Assembly (NCBI RefSeq): GCF_936943645.1
Contig: NZ_CAKZJO010000057.1
Span: 124,001-188,000 of the forward strand
DNA length: 64,000 bases
Direction of reading: 5' to 3'
Origin: an uncultured Bradyrhizobium sp.
Lineage (GTDB): Bacteria > Pseudomonadota > Alphaproteobacteria > Rhizobiales > Xanthobacteraceae
A model generated the notes under the pieces. The model was not told where the DNA came from, did no database searches, and was given only the letters and a program-made list of their open reading frames with translations. Every line of letters starts with the position of its first letter. The stretch's first letter is position 1. A program made the position numbers and the translations under genes. This document shows positions 1 to 10,070 of the stretch, in pieces.

Positions 1-1087
1 GTCGCACCGGCTCGGCCTCGGTCTCCGACCAGGTCGCCGTCACCTTCATGCTGCGGATCGCCCCTTCGGTCGGATGCGTCACCACAGGAAAGAAGCCGGT
101 CGCCTCCAGATGCTCGTCATGCAGGATGGAGCCGAGGTCGTGCATCGGCATGACAGGCACGTCGGCCTTGGTGAGCAGATCGATCCATTCGGCCGTGGTG
201 CGCGTCTCGAAGATGCGGGCGAGTTCGGCGTAGACGACGTCGATATTCGCGGCGCGGCCGGCGAAGGTGGCGAACTTCGGATCGGCGCGGAGATCCTCGC
301 GGCTAGTTGCCTTGAAGAAATTCTCCCACTGCTTGTCGTTGTAGACGATGACGCTGAGATAGCCGTCCGAGGTCTTGTAGGGCCTGCGGTCGCGCGAGAG
401 GTGGCGGGCATAGCCGCCCTTGTCGAGCGGCGGCTCGTAGGTGAGCCCGCCCATGTGGTCGCCCATGACGAAGCCGGCCATGGTCTCGAACATCGGGATA
501 TCCACGCGCTGGCCACGCCCGGTGCGGTCGCGGTGCACGAGGCTGGCACAGATCGCGCCGACCGCGGTGAGGCCGACGATGCGGTCGACCAGCGCGTTGG
601 GCACATAACGCGGCACGCCGTCGCCGGTCTGCGCCATCAGCGCGGGCAGCGCGGTCGCGCCCTGGATCAGATCGTCATAGGCGGGCTTTGCCGCATAGGG
701 CCCGTCCTGTCCGAATCCGAACACGCCGGCATAGACGAGGCGCGGATTGACGGCGGAGACGACGTCGTAGCCGAGCTGCAGCCGCGCCATCGCCTGCGGA
801 CGGACGTTATAGACCAGCACGTCGGCGTCCTTCAAAAGCCGCAGCACGGCCTCGCGCCCGGCAGGCTTCTTCAGATCGAGGCAGATCGAGCGCTTGCTGC
901 GGTTGGTGTTGAGGAACACCGGGCCCATGCCGGCATGCCGCATCGGGCCGATCAGGCGGGTGACATCGCCGTCGAGCGATTCCACCTTGATGACATCTGC
1001 GCCGTAATCGCCGAGCATCTGGGTCGCATAGGGCCCCATCAGCACGGTGGTCATGTCGATGACCTTGATGCCCTTCAGCGGCCCCAT
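1..1087 (-). CDS. CaiB/BaiF family (class III) CoA-transferase, 3' end truncated at window edge
   Basis: Reverse strand reads MGPLKGIKVIDMTTVLMGPYATQMLGDYGADVIKVESLDGDVTRLIGP...FLNTNRSKRSICLDLKKPAGREAVLRLL..., open to base 1; typical CaiB/BaiF N-terminus. Absent from the ORF track because no stop lies in the window. Confidence 0.93.
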   Translation of the reverse strand, partial: MGPLKGIKVIDMTTVLMGPYATQMLGDYGADVIKVESLDGDVTRLIGPMRHAGMGPVFLNTNRSKRSICLDLKKPAGREAVLRLLKDADVLVYNVRPQAMARLQLGYDVVSAVNPRLVYAGVFGFGQDGPYAAKPAYDDLIQGATALPALMAQTGDGVPRYVPNALVDRIVGLTAVGAICASLVHRDRTGRGQRVDIPMFETMAGFVMGDHMGGLTYEPPLDKGGYARHLSRDRRPYKTSDGYLSVIVYNDKQWENFFKATSREDLRADPKFATFAGRAANIDVVYAELARIFETRTTAEWIDLLTKADVPVMPMHDLGSILHDEHLEATGFFPVVTHPTEGAIRSMKVTATWSETEAEPVR

Positions 1088-1213
1088 CGTTCGCTCCCGA
1101 TTGCGCAGGCGCCAAGGCGCGGCCCCGCGATTTCGGTCAGCTAAAGGCAGTGATGCCGCGCGCGCAAGGGCGGCCGGCGTATGGCCGCATGCGTCGCGCG
1201 GTGATATCGGCCG

Positions 1214-1420
1214 CTATTTCTTCTGGCGGGATTCGCGGATCTTGAGCAGCCGGTCGAGCTCTTCGTTCTGCTGGCTGATCCGGTCGGCGATACGCGACTC
1301 GTTCTGTTCGCCCGAAGCGGCCGCGGCCTGCTCGATGAGCTGGCGAATATTGTCCTCAAGGATCGCAATACGGTCGTTGAGTGCGTCCATCGACAGCGAG
1401 TCTTCGTAGTCAGTGCTCAT
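1214..1420 (-). CDS. small coiled-coil (SlyX-like) hypothetical protein
   Basis: 68-aa ORF MSTDYEDSLSMDALNDRIAILEDNIRQLIEQAAA..., heptad-like, between two operon genes. Confidence 0.6.
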   Translation of the reverse strand: MSTDYEDSLSMDALNDRIAILEDNIRQLIEQAAAASGEQNESRIADRISQQNEELDRLLKIRESRQKK

Positions 1421-1449
1421 GATGCTTTTCCGCCAATCAATCAGGAGCC

Positions 1450-1537
1450 GTAGGGTGGGCCAAGCGAGGCAGGCCCACCATGATCTAACGCAAGGAAGGC
1501 GGTGGGCACGGCACCTTGGCGCCTTTGCCCACCCTGC
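1450..1537. repeat. intergenic inverted-repeat element (GTAGGGTGGGC ... GCCCACCCTGC)
   Basis: Outer arms GGGTGGGC/GCCCACCC with internal GGCCCACC and GGTGGGCAC copies; resembles intergenic repeats of Bradyrhizobium. Confidence 0.6.
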
Positions 1538-1542
1538 AAGGC

Positions 1543-2718
1543 CTATTTCAACGGCTCCAGCACGGAGACGTAGTTCGCAACCGCAGCACCGCCCATGTTG
1601 AAGATGCCGCCGAGCTTGGCGTTCTTGAGCTGCATGCCCTCGGGCGCCTGGCCGGCGAGCTGCATCGCGGTCATCACATGCATGGAAACGCCGGTGGCGC
1701 CGATCGGGTGGCCCTTGGCCTTGAGGCCGCCGGACGGATTGACCGGCAGCTTGCCGTCCTTGAGCGTCCAGCCTTCCTTGATGGCGCGGGCGCCCTGCCC
1801 CCGCGGCGTCAGGCCCATCGCTTCGTACTCGATCAACTCGGCGACGGTGAAGCAGTCATGGGTCTCGACGAAGGAGAGATCGTTAAGCGTGACACCCGCC
1901 TTCTCCAGCGCGCGTTGCCAGGCGACGGTGCAGCCCTCGAATTGCAGGATGTCGCGCTTGGACATCGGCAGGAAGTCCTGGGCGTGCGCGGTGGCGCGGA
2001 AACCGATCGACTTGGCCATGCCCTTGGCGGTCTCGGCATCGGCCAGCACCAAAGCCGCGGCGCCATCGGAGACCAGCGAGCAGTCGGTGCGCTTCAGGGG
2101 GCCGGCGACGTAGGGGTTCTTCTCGCTCTCGGCCCGACAGAAATCGAAGCCGAAATCCTTGCGCATCTGGGCGAAGGGATTGGCGACGCCGTTCTTGTGG
2201 TTCTTGGCCGCGATCAGCGCCAGCGCATCGGACTGGTCGCCGTATTTCTGGAAATAGGAGCTGGCGATCTTGCCGAACACGCCGGCGAAGCCGCCGACCG
2301 TGTCGCCGTCCTCGGGAAGGTACGAGGCCTTGAGCAGGTTCTTGCCGATCTCGGGACCGGGGGTGCGGGTCATCTGCTCGACACCCACGACCAGCACGAT
2401 CTTGGCAGCACCTGCGGCGATCGCGCGCAGGCCCTGATGCACGGCTGCAGATCCCGTGGCGCAGGCATTCTCGACCCGCGTTGCGGGCTTGAAGCGCAGC
2501 TTCGGGTCGGCCTGAAGCACCAAGGAGGCGGTAAAATCCTGCGGTGAGAAGCCGGCGTTGAAATGGCCGAGCACGATCTCGTCGACGTCGGACGCCGAAA
2601 TGCCGGCATCGGCCATCGCCTCATTGGCGACGCGGGTGACGAGGCTTTCGACGGTTTCGGTGTCGAACTTGCCGAACGGCGTATGCGCCCATCCGACGAT
2701 GCTGGCGGTCATGGTCAT
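1543..2718 (-). CDS. thiolase / acetyl-CoA acetyltransferase
   Basis: 391 aa; VENACATGSAAVHQGLRAI, NPSGGLKAKGHPIGATG thiolase signatures. Confidence 0.95.
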   Translation of the reverse strand: MTMTASIVGWAHTPFGKFDTETVESLVTRVANEAMADAGISASDVDEIVLGHFNAGFSPQDFTASLVLQADPKLRFKPATRVENACATGSAAVHQGLRAIAAGAAKIVLVVGVEQMTRTPGPEIGKNLLKASYLPEDGDTVGGFAGVFGKIASSYFQKYGDQSDALALIAAKNHKNGVANPFAQMRKDFGFDFCRAESEKNPYVAGPLKRTDCSLVSDGAAALVLADAETAKGMAKSIGFRATAHAQDFLPMSKRDILQFEGCTVAWQRALEKAGVTLNDLSFVETHDCFTVAELIEYEAMGLTPRGQGARAIKEGWTLKDGKLPVNPSGGLKAKGHPIGATGVSMHVMTAMQLAGQAPEGMQLKNAKLGGIFNMGGAAVANYVSVLEPLK

Positions 2719-2772
2719 GTCTCCCTGGGGGTCTTGTCCTGAGCCAAGTCTTAGCCCAGCGATGGCAAGACT

Positions 2773-3423
2773 TCACGCAGGTTTAAGGGCCTGAAGCGTG
2801 CGCTGGCAGATGGCAGTTATGCCGGCCCAGTTCCCGGCCTTGATCTCTGCCGTCGGGCACAGCCAGGAACCGCCGACCGCGACCACATTGGGTTCGGCGA
2901 GCCAGGTTGCCGCATTGGCCTCGCCGACCCCTCCGGTAGGACAGAATCGCACGTTCGGGAATGGGCCGCCCAGCGAGCGCAGGCCCTTGATGCCGCCGGC
3001 CTGCTCGGCCGGGAAGAATTTTGCCACGTCGAAGCCGTGGGACAGCGCCATCATCAGCTCGGAGGCCGTGGCGATGCCCGGCGCGAACGGCAGGGAGCTG
3101 TGGGCTGCGGCCTTCAGGAGATCGGGCGTCAGGCCCGGGCTGATGCCGAACGCGACGCCGAGCTTCTCGACCCGGGTGAAGTCGGCCGGATTGAGGATGG
3201 TGCCGATGCCGACCACCGCCTCGGGCACTTCGGCCATCACCGCCCTCGCCGCTTCGATCGCAACGGGGGTGCGCAGGGTCACCTCCAGCGTGCGGACGCC
3301 GCCGGCGACCAGCGCACGCGCCAGCGGCACGGCATCCTGGATGCGCTCGATGGTGAGAACGGGAATGACGGTCGCAACCTTGAACAGCGCGACGAGATGA
3401 TTCTGTTGGGCAGCTGTGGGCAT
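2773..3423 (-). CDS. eda: 2-dehydro-3-deoxy-phosphogluconate (KDPG) aldolase
   Basis: 216 aa; VIPVLTIERIQDAVPLARALVAGGVRTLEVTLRT, GIGTILNP, KFFPAEQAGG, FCPTGGV. Confidence 0.93.
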   Translation of the reverse strand: MPTAAQQNHLVALFKVATVIPVLTIERIQDAVPLARALVAGGVRTLEVTLRTPVAIEAARAVMAEVPEAVVGIGTILNPADFTRVEKLGVAFGISPGLTPDLLKAAAHSSLPFAPGIATASELMMALSHGFDVAKFFPAEQAGGIKGLRSLGGPFPNVRFCPTGGVGEANAATWLAEPNVVAVGGSWLCPTAEIKAGNWAGITAICQRTLQALKPA

Positions 3424-3455
3424 CTCAGGGATCTTTTCGTTCTAGGTGCGTCGCT

Positions 3456-4427
3456 TTACTTGGTCGCCTGACGCGTCGGCGTCGACCGATGCCGTTTCTT
3501 CGGCGGCATGGCATAACCCGGAATGATGGCGCCAGCATAGCAGATCACAACGCTGGCGAGGCGATGTCCTGATAGTGCCGCCTCGACCGGATCGGAGCCG
3601 GCGAGCCGGGCTGCGATATAGGCTGCGGCAAAGCTGTCGCCGGCCGCCGTGGTGTCGACGACGGGGTTCGTCATGGGGTCGGCGCGGACCTCGCTGGTGC
3701 CGCCGGGGAAGCGCAGCAAGCTCACGGGCTCGGCAAGGCGGAACACCAGCTCCGGGGTCGGGATGCGCGCCATCAGCTGCTCATGACTCTCGCCGGGATA
3801 GAGCGCGAGCAGATCCTCGGTCGAGGTCAGCACGATGTCCGCGGCCGCGAACGCCGCGGCGAAGACCTCGCGGGCGACGTCGCGATCCGGCCAGCCGCGT
3901 GCGCGAAAATTGGTGTCGAACACGAAGCGGGTGCCGAGCAGGCGCGCGCGCTTGATCGCCGCGAACAGGCGATCACGGCCGGCCTGATCGTAGATCGAGA
4001 GCGTGATCGCGGAGAGATAGACGATGTCGTAGCTCATCAGCGAGTTGAGCAGCTCGTCGGTCTCCGGCAGGCTCATCAGCTGCCGCGCCGCCGCGCTGTC
4101 GCGCCAGTGAAAGAACTGGCGCTCGCCCTTCGCATCCGTCTGGATCATGTAGAGGCCGGGCAATTTGCCCGCGAGCCGTGCGACGCGCCGCGTGCCGACG
4201 TTCTCCGCATTCCAGGCGGCGATCATCTCATCGCTCAAAGCGTCATCTCCGAGCGCTGTGAGATAGTCGACCTTGACCTCGAGCCGCGCCAGATACACGG
4301 CGGTGTTGAGCGTGTCGCCGCCGAAGCCGCGCGAGTACAGCCCGCCGCCCTGCCCGGCAGACGCGCCGCCTTGCGCCTGCCGAAGTTCGACCATGCACTC
4401 GCCGATGCAAGCAACGCTCGCCATCAC
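3456..4427 (-). CDS. PfkB-family sugar kinase (2-keto-3-deoxygluconate kinase-like)
   Basis: 323 aa; GGDTLNTAVYLARL and DTTAAGDSFAAAYIAARLAG PfkB signatures. Confidence 0.9.
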   Translation of the reverse strand: MMASVACIGECMVELRQAQGGASAGQGGGLYSRGFGGDTLNTAVYLARLEVKVDYLTALGDDALSDEMIAAWNAENVGTRRVARLAGKLPGLYMIQTDAKGERQFFHWRDSAAARQLMSLPETDELLNSLMSYDIVYLSAITLSIYDQAGRDRLFAAIKRARLLGTRFVFDTNFRARGWPDRDVAREVFAAAFAAADIVLTSTEDLLALYPGESHEQLMARIPTPELVFRLAEPVSLLRFPGGTSEVRADPMTNPVVDTTAAGDSFAAAYIAARLAGSDPVEAALSGHRLASVVICYAGAIIPGYAMPPKKRHRSTPTRQATK

Positions 4428-4448
4428 CAGGGCCCGCTCTGCTGGAGA

Positions 4449-5435
4449 TCAGGCGACGAAATTGCCGCCGAGCTCGTCTTCGATGTGAATGCGGATGATG
4501 TCGTCGAAGTTCTTCTCGGCGGTGGTGAAGCCGAGCTCGAGGGACCGCTTGGCGTTGAAATTGCGCGGCCAGCCGCCGACGATGCCGACGATGAAGGGAT
4601 CCGGCTCGCGCTTGATGCGCGCGGCAACCTTTTCACCCGCAACCCGCTTCAACGCGGCGATCTGCTCGCCGACCGTCGCCGACAGGCCCGGCATGGTCAG
4701 GTTGCGGCGCGGGCCGACCTTTTCGAGGTCCATGGTGCCGGCGTGGAGCAGGAAGCCGACGGCCGAGCGCGGCGTGGCATGCCAGTGACGAACATCCTCG
4801 GAGACCGGGAGTACCGCTTCCTTGCCGGCCAGCGGCTCGCGCAGAATGTTGGAGAAGAAGCCCGATGCCGCCTTGTTGGGCAGGCCGGGACGGATGCAGA
4901 TGGTCGGCAGGCGGATGCCGATGCCGTCAAGGAAGCCGCGGCGGGAATAGTCGGCCAGCAGCAATTCGCCGATCGCCTTCTGCGTGCCATAGCTGAGCAG
5001 GGGCGTGTGGAAGAACTCGTCGCCGATGGCATCCGGGAACGGCGCGCCGAACACCGCGATCGAGGAGGTGAACACCACGCGCGGCTTGTAGCCGCCGCCG
5101 ACCAGCCTGATCGCGTCGAGCAGCATCCGCGTGCCGTCGAGATTAATGCGATAGCCCTTGTCGAAATCGAGCTCGGCTTCGCCCGAGACGATCGCGGCAA
5201 GGTGGAAGATCACGTCGGGTCGGCCGGCGATCAGCTTTTCGGCCGCGCCGGGGACTGCGAAATCGCCAGATACGGTCTCGACCGGGAAACCGGCCTTCTC
5301 CGGCTTCTTCGGCTCGACCACGTCATGCATGGTGAGCTTGGTGATGTCGCTCTTGCCGAGCCGGCCGTCGCGCAGCAGCCGTTCACAGAGTTTGCGGCCG
5401 ACCATGCCGGCGGCGCCCAGAACCAGAATGTGCAA
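4449..5435 (-). CDS. denD: NAD-dependent epimerase/dehydratase family, D-erythronate dehydrogenase (DenD)-like
   Basis: 328 aa; GAAGMVGRKL nucleotide fold, FHLAAIVSGEAELDFDKGYRINLDGTRMLLDAIR, YGTQKAIGE. Confidence 0.8.
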   Translation of the reverse strand: MHILVLGAAGMVGRKLCERLLRDGRLGKSDITKLTMHDVVEPKKPEKAGFPVETVSGDFAVPGAAEKLIAGRPDVIFHLAAIVSGEAELDFDKGYRINLDGTRMLLDAIRLVGGGYKPRVVFTSSIAVFGAPFPDAIGDEFFHTPLLSYGTQKAIGELLLADYSRRGFLDGIGIRLPTICIRPGLPNKAASGFFSNILREPLAGKEAVLPVSEDVRHWHATPRSAVGFLLHAGTMDLEKVGPRRNLTMPGLSATVGEQIAALKRVAGEKVAARIKREPDPFIVGIVGGWPRNFNAKRSLELGFTTAEKNFDDIIRIHIEDELGGNFVA

Positions 5436-5499
5436 GAGCTCAACTCCTTCTTATTGGCCGGAACGCGCAGCCTCCGGCGCGCTCCCGTGGCAGCGCCCG

Positions 5500-6423
5500 T
5501 TATTCCTTCACGGCGCCGGTCATCGCGGACACATAATGCTCCACGAAGAAGGCGTAAAGGATGACGAGCGGCAGCGAGCCGGCCAGGGCTCCCGCCATCA
5601 GCGACCCCCAGCGATAGATGTCGCCATCGACGAACTCGTTGACGATCGCGACCGGCACCGTCTTGTTGCTGGTCGATTGCAGGAACGTCAGGGCGTAGAT
5701 GAACTCGTTCCAGCACAGCGTGAAGCAGAAGATGAAGGCCGAGATCAGGCCGGGGATGGCGAGCGGCAGAACGATCTTGATCAGGATCTGCCAGCGGCTC
5801 GCCCCGTCGATCAACGCGCATTCCTCGAGCTCGAACGGGATGGTCTTGAAATAGCCCATCAAGAGCCATGTCGAGAACGGGATCAGGATGGTCGGATAGG
5901 TCAGGATCAGCGCCAGCGGCGAGTCGAACAGGCCGTACTGGAACACGACGGTGGCGAGCGGAATGAACAGGATCGACGGCGGCACCAGATAGGCGAGGAA
6001 GATCAGCCCGCCGACCAGATTGGCGCCCTTGTAGCGCAAGCGCACGATCGCGTAGGCCGCAAGCACCGACGCGATGATCGAGAGGATCGTGGCGCAGATC
6101 GCCACATACATCGTGTTCCAGAGCCAGTGCGGATAGTAGCTTTCGAACAGCAGCTTGTGGAAATGCTTGAAGGTCGGATTCCAGGTCCAGAACGGATTGT
6201 ACTTGTCGAGGTCGAGCAGCTGGTCGTCCGGCTTCACCGAGGTCAGCGCCATCCAGTAGAACGGGAACAGCAGGACCACGACGATGATCGTGAGCGGCAG
6301 GTACAGCGTCACGAGCCGGCGCGGCACCGACTGCAGGTAGCTCATGCCCTCGCTGTTATCGACCCGCGCGGGCGACGATATGACCGTTTTGAGGTCGACT
6401 TTCGCGGCAGGAAGATCAGTCAT
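5500..6423 (-). CDS. carbohydrate ABC transporter permease
   Basis: 307 aa multi-TM; EECALIDGASRWQILIKIVLPLAIPG EAA motif. Confidence 0.93.
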   Translation of the reverse strand: MTDLPAAKVDLKTVISSPARVDNSEGMSYLQSVPRRLVTLYLPLTIIVVVLLFPFYWMALTSVKPDDQLLDLDKYNPFWTWNPTFKHFHKLLFESYYPHWLWNTMYVAICATILSIIASVLAAYAIVRLRYKGANLVGGLIFLAYLVPPSILFIPLATVVFQYGLFDSPLALILTYPTILIPFSTWLLMGYFKTIPFELEECALIDGASRWQILIKIVLPLAIPGLISAFIFCFTLCWNEFIYALTFLQSTSNKTVPVAIVNEFVDGDIYRWGSLMAGALAGSLPLVILYAFFVEHYVSAMTGAVKE

Positions 6424-7369
6424 TGTTCTCTCCCTGTTGCCATTTCCTTCGCTGCAGGCCGAACCAGGACACCATGATCGCAGCGAGCAAGAACGGAATC
6501 ATGGCACTGGATATCGCCGCGCCCTCCCCGAGCTGCCCGGCGATGATCGCGCGCTGGTAGGACAGCGTCGCCATCAGATGGGTGGCGTTGACCGGGCCGC
6601 CGCGCGTCATCGCCCAGATCAGCTGGAAGTCGGTGAAGGTGAACAGCACCGAGAAGGTCATCACGACGGCGATGATCGGCGTCAGCAGCGGATAGGTGAT
6701 GAAGCGGAAATTCTGCCAGCGCGTGGCACCGTCGAGCGTTGCCGCCTCATAGAGCGACGGGGACACCGTCTGCAGGCCTGCCAGCAGCGTGATCGCCACG
6801 AACGGCACGCCGCGCCAGATATTGGCGAAGATCACGCAAATCCGCGCCCAGGTCGTGTCGCCGAGGAAGTTGATGTTCTGGTCGATCAGGCCGAGATGCC
6901 TGAGCGACCAGGAGATGATGGAGAATTGCGAATCGAAGATCCACCAGAACGCCAGCGCCGAGAGCACCGTCGGAACGATGAAAGGGATCAGGACCATCGC
7001 GCGCAACATCGCCTTGAACGGCATGTTCTCGTTCAGCAGCAGCGCGAGATAGAGTCCGATCGCAAATTTGAGGGCGCTGGCAACGAAGGTGTAGAGCAGC
7101 GTGTTGAACACCGACAGCCAGAAGATGGAATCGTCCCACAGCCACTCATAGTTCTCGGTGGCGACGAAGTGCCCGACCCTGCCGATACGGGTGTCGGTGA
7201 ACGACAGCCAGATGCCGAGCCCGAGCGGATAGGCCAGGAAGAAGATCAGGAAGGCCATGGCCGGCACCATGAACCAGAAGCCGAGCCAGTTGCGATTGTG
7301 TTTGAGCTGGGTCCAGGCGCTGTCCTCGCTGATCTGAGGCTTGGCCCGGGGAATTGCGACATCAGCCAT
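6416..7369 (-). CDS. carbohydrate ABC transporter permease
   Basis: 317 aa multi-TM; YEAATLDGATRWQNFRFITYPLLTP EAA motif; overlaps next permease start. Confidence 0.93.
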   Translation of the reverse strand: MADVAIPRAKPQISEDSAWTQLKHNRNWLGFWFMVPAMAFLIFFLAYPLGLGIWLSFTDTRIGRVGHFVATENYEWLWDDSIFWLSVFNTLLYTFVASALKFAIGLYLALLLNENMPFKAMLRAMVLIPFIVPTVLSALAFWWIFDSQFSIISWSLRHLGLIDQNINFLGDTTWARICVIFANIWRGVPFVAITLLAGLQTVSPSLYEAATLDGATRWQNFRFITYPLLTPIIAVVMTFSVLFTFTDFQLIWAMTRGGPVNATHLMATLSYQRAIIAGQLGEGAAISSAMIPFLLAAIMVSWFGLQRRKWQQGENND

Positions 7370-7396
7370 GCCCGATATCCCTGATCGAAATGTTGA

Positions 7397-7426
7397 GGAG
7401 CGGGCGGCACGACGGCCGCCCGCTCC
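7397..7426 (-). promoter_or_regulatory. intercistronic hairpin between SBP and permease genes
   Basis: Perfect 12-bp arms GGAGCGGGCGGC / GCCGCCCGCTCC with 6-nt loop ACGACG. Confidence 0.75.
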
Positions 7427-7433
7427 GTGACCC

Positions 7434-8753
7434 TCAGCGATAGATGCGCTTCAGCTGGCGCTCGGCTTCCGCCATCGCGCCCTTCGCATCCTTGGTGCCG
7501 GTGCAGTAATTGGCGAACATGTCGACGACGATGAAGTCGGCGATTGCCGTTGCCGCCTTCTCGCCGACGTGGCCGATGCCGGAGGCCGGGAGCGTGCGCT
7601 TGGAGGCCTGCGAGAACACCTCGTTCTTGGGATCGGCCTTCCAGATCGGCGCCGATTCATAGGCGTTCAGGGTCTGTGTGAGATAGCCCTGCGCACCGTC
7701 CAGCCACTTCTCGTAGTTCTCCTTCTCCAGCATGAAGGCGACGAAGGCCTTCGCTGCATTCGGATATTTGGTGAAGTTGAAGGCGAGGATCGGCAGCGCC
7801 AGCTGCAGCTCGGTCGGCTTGCCGACCGGTCCGACCGGCCAGAGCGCGTGATAGGTGTCCTCGGCCAGCTCCTTCTTGCTGGCGTCGGTCTTCTCGGCCA
7901 CATAGATCGAGATGCCGTTCGCCGTGCAATAGAGCTCGCCGGCGAGGAACGCCTTGTTGTTGGAGGAATCGTTCCAGGACGCGGTGCCCGGAATGAAGCT
8001 GTCATACAGCGCCTTGCAATATTCCAGCGCCTTCGCCGTCTCCGGCGAATTGATGATGATCTTGTCGTTCTGGTCGACGGTGTAGGCGCCGTGGCCCCAC
8101 AGCACCCAGTGCAGCCACGAATTGCCGTCGCCCGAGGCATGACCGAGCGCAAAGCCGGCCGGGGTGTTATTCTTCTTCAGGGCCTTGCACATCTCTAGGA
8201 AACCCGGGAAATCCTTCGGGAATTCCTTAAAGCCTGCCTTCTCGAGCGCCGATTTGCGGTAGGTCATGTAACCGCCGTTGGTGGCGACGGGAATACCGAG
8301 CCAGTCATTGCCCTGCATACAGGTCTTGGCCGCCGCATCGGTCCAGCCACCGTACTTCTTGCCGAGATAATCGGCGACGTCGTTCATCTTCAGCACTTTG
8401 GTCGGGAACAGCTGCGGCAGCGTGTGCAGGCCCCAGGCAAGGTCGAGCCCCGAGCCGGTATTGGCCGCAACCGAGGCCTTCGGCTGCACGTCCTCGAAGG
8501 ATTCGCTGAACACGTTCATCTCGGTGCCGGTCGCAGCCTTGAACGCTGCCACCATCGCGTTGAACGCATCGTCCTCCTGCGGCACGAAGCGCTTCCAGCG
8601 CATCACGGTGAGCTTGGCGCCCGCCTCCGCCTTCCAGGGCGAAGTCTGCGCCCAGGCCTTGGCAAAGTCGAACAATGCCGGCCCGGTGAGCATGCCGGTT
8701 GCAGCCAGTGCCGTTCCGCCCTGAAGCAGAGTCCGGCGGGTAAAGTCTTGCAT
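7434..8753 (-). CDS. extracellular solute-binding protein of carbohydrate ABC transporter (Tat signal)
   Basis: 439 aa; MQDFTRRTLLQGGTALAATGMLTGPALFDFAKAWA Tat-type leader; SBP family 1-like. Confidence 0.93.
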   Translation of the reverse strand: MQDFTRRTLLQGGTALAATGMLTGPALFDFAKAWAQTSPWKAEAGAKLTVMRWKRFVPQEDDAFNAMVAAFKAATGTEMNVFSESFEDVQPKASVAANTGSGLDLAWGLHTLPQLFPTKVLKMNDVADYLGKKYGGWTDAAAKTCMQGNDWLGIPVATNGGYMTYRKSALEKAGFKEFPKDFPGFLEMCKALKKNNTPAGFALGHASGDGNSWLHWVLWGHGAYTVDQNDKIIINSPETAKALEYCKALYDSFIPGTASWNDSSNNKAFLAGELYCTANGISIYVAEKTDASKKELAEDTYHALWPVGPVGKPTELQLALPILAFNFTKYPNAAKAFVAFMLEKENYEKWLDGAQGYLTQTLNAYESAPIWKADPKNEVFSQASKRTLPASGIGHVGEKAATAIADFIVVDMFANYCTGTKDAKGAMAEAERQLKRIYR

Positions 8754-8800
8754 GTCGTCCTCCCTGTGATGCTTTTTTATTGTCTCAACTCAAACCTACG

Positions 8801-9868
<1,068 letters not shown>

Positions 9869-10014
9869 CTAGCTCCCTCCTCGAAAGTCCACGACGCCTT
9901 GCGCGCCGCGACCGTCTTGTTTTTTCAGACTTCGCCGAACGAAGCCCGATCTTAGCGGGCAACATTGTCGGCAGTTTGTGCGGTTTTGGCAATTTGTCTT
10001 TGGTTAGTCGTTGC

Positions 10015-10028
10015 TGGTAGCGCTGTCA
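10015..10028. promoter_or_regulatory. putative LacI-family operator TGGTAGCGCTGTCA
   Basis: Imperfect palindrome centred on AGCGCT in the divergent region between ugpC and lacI-type gene. Confidence 0.6.
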
Positions 10029-10070
10029 ACGTTCCTTTGTTTGCGGGACTGACTGTGTTAAGAGCAGCAA

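Noticed and set aside
74-1144. Long plus-strand ORF (356 aa) opposite the CoA-transferase, and the 79-606 minus ORF in a shifted frame
   Set aside because: Antisense and out-of-frame ORFs of a GC-rich gene; no recognisable domain, low-complexity R/A/G composition
3783-5564. 593-aa plus ORF spanning the PfkB kinase and DenD genes
   Set aside because: Spans two genuine minus-strand genes; antisense artefact
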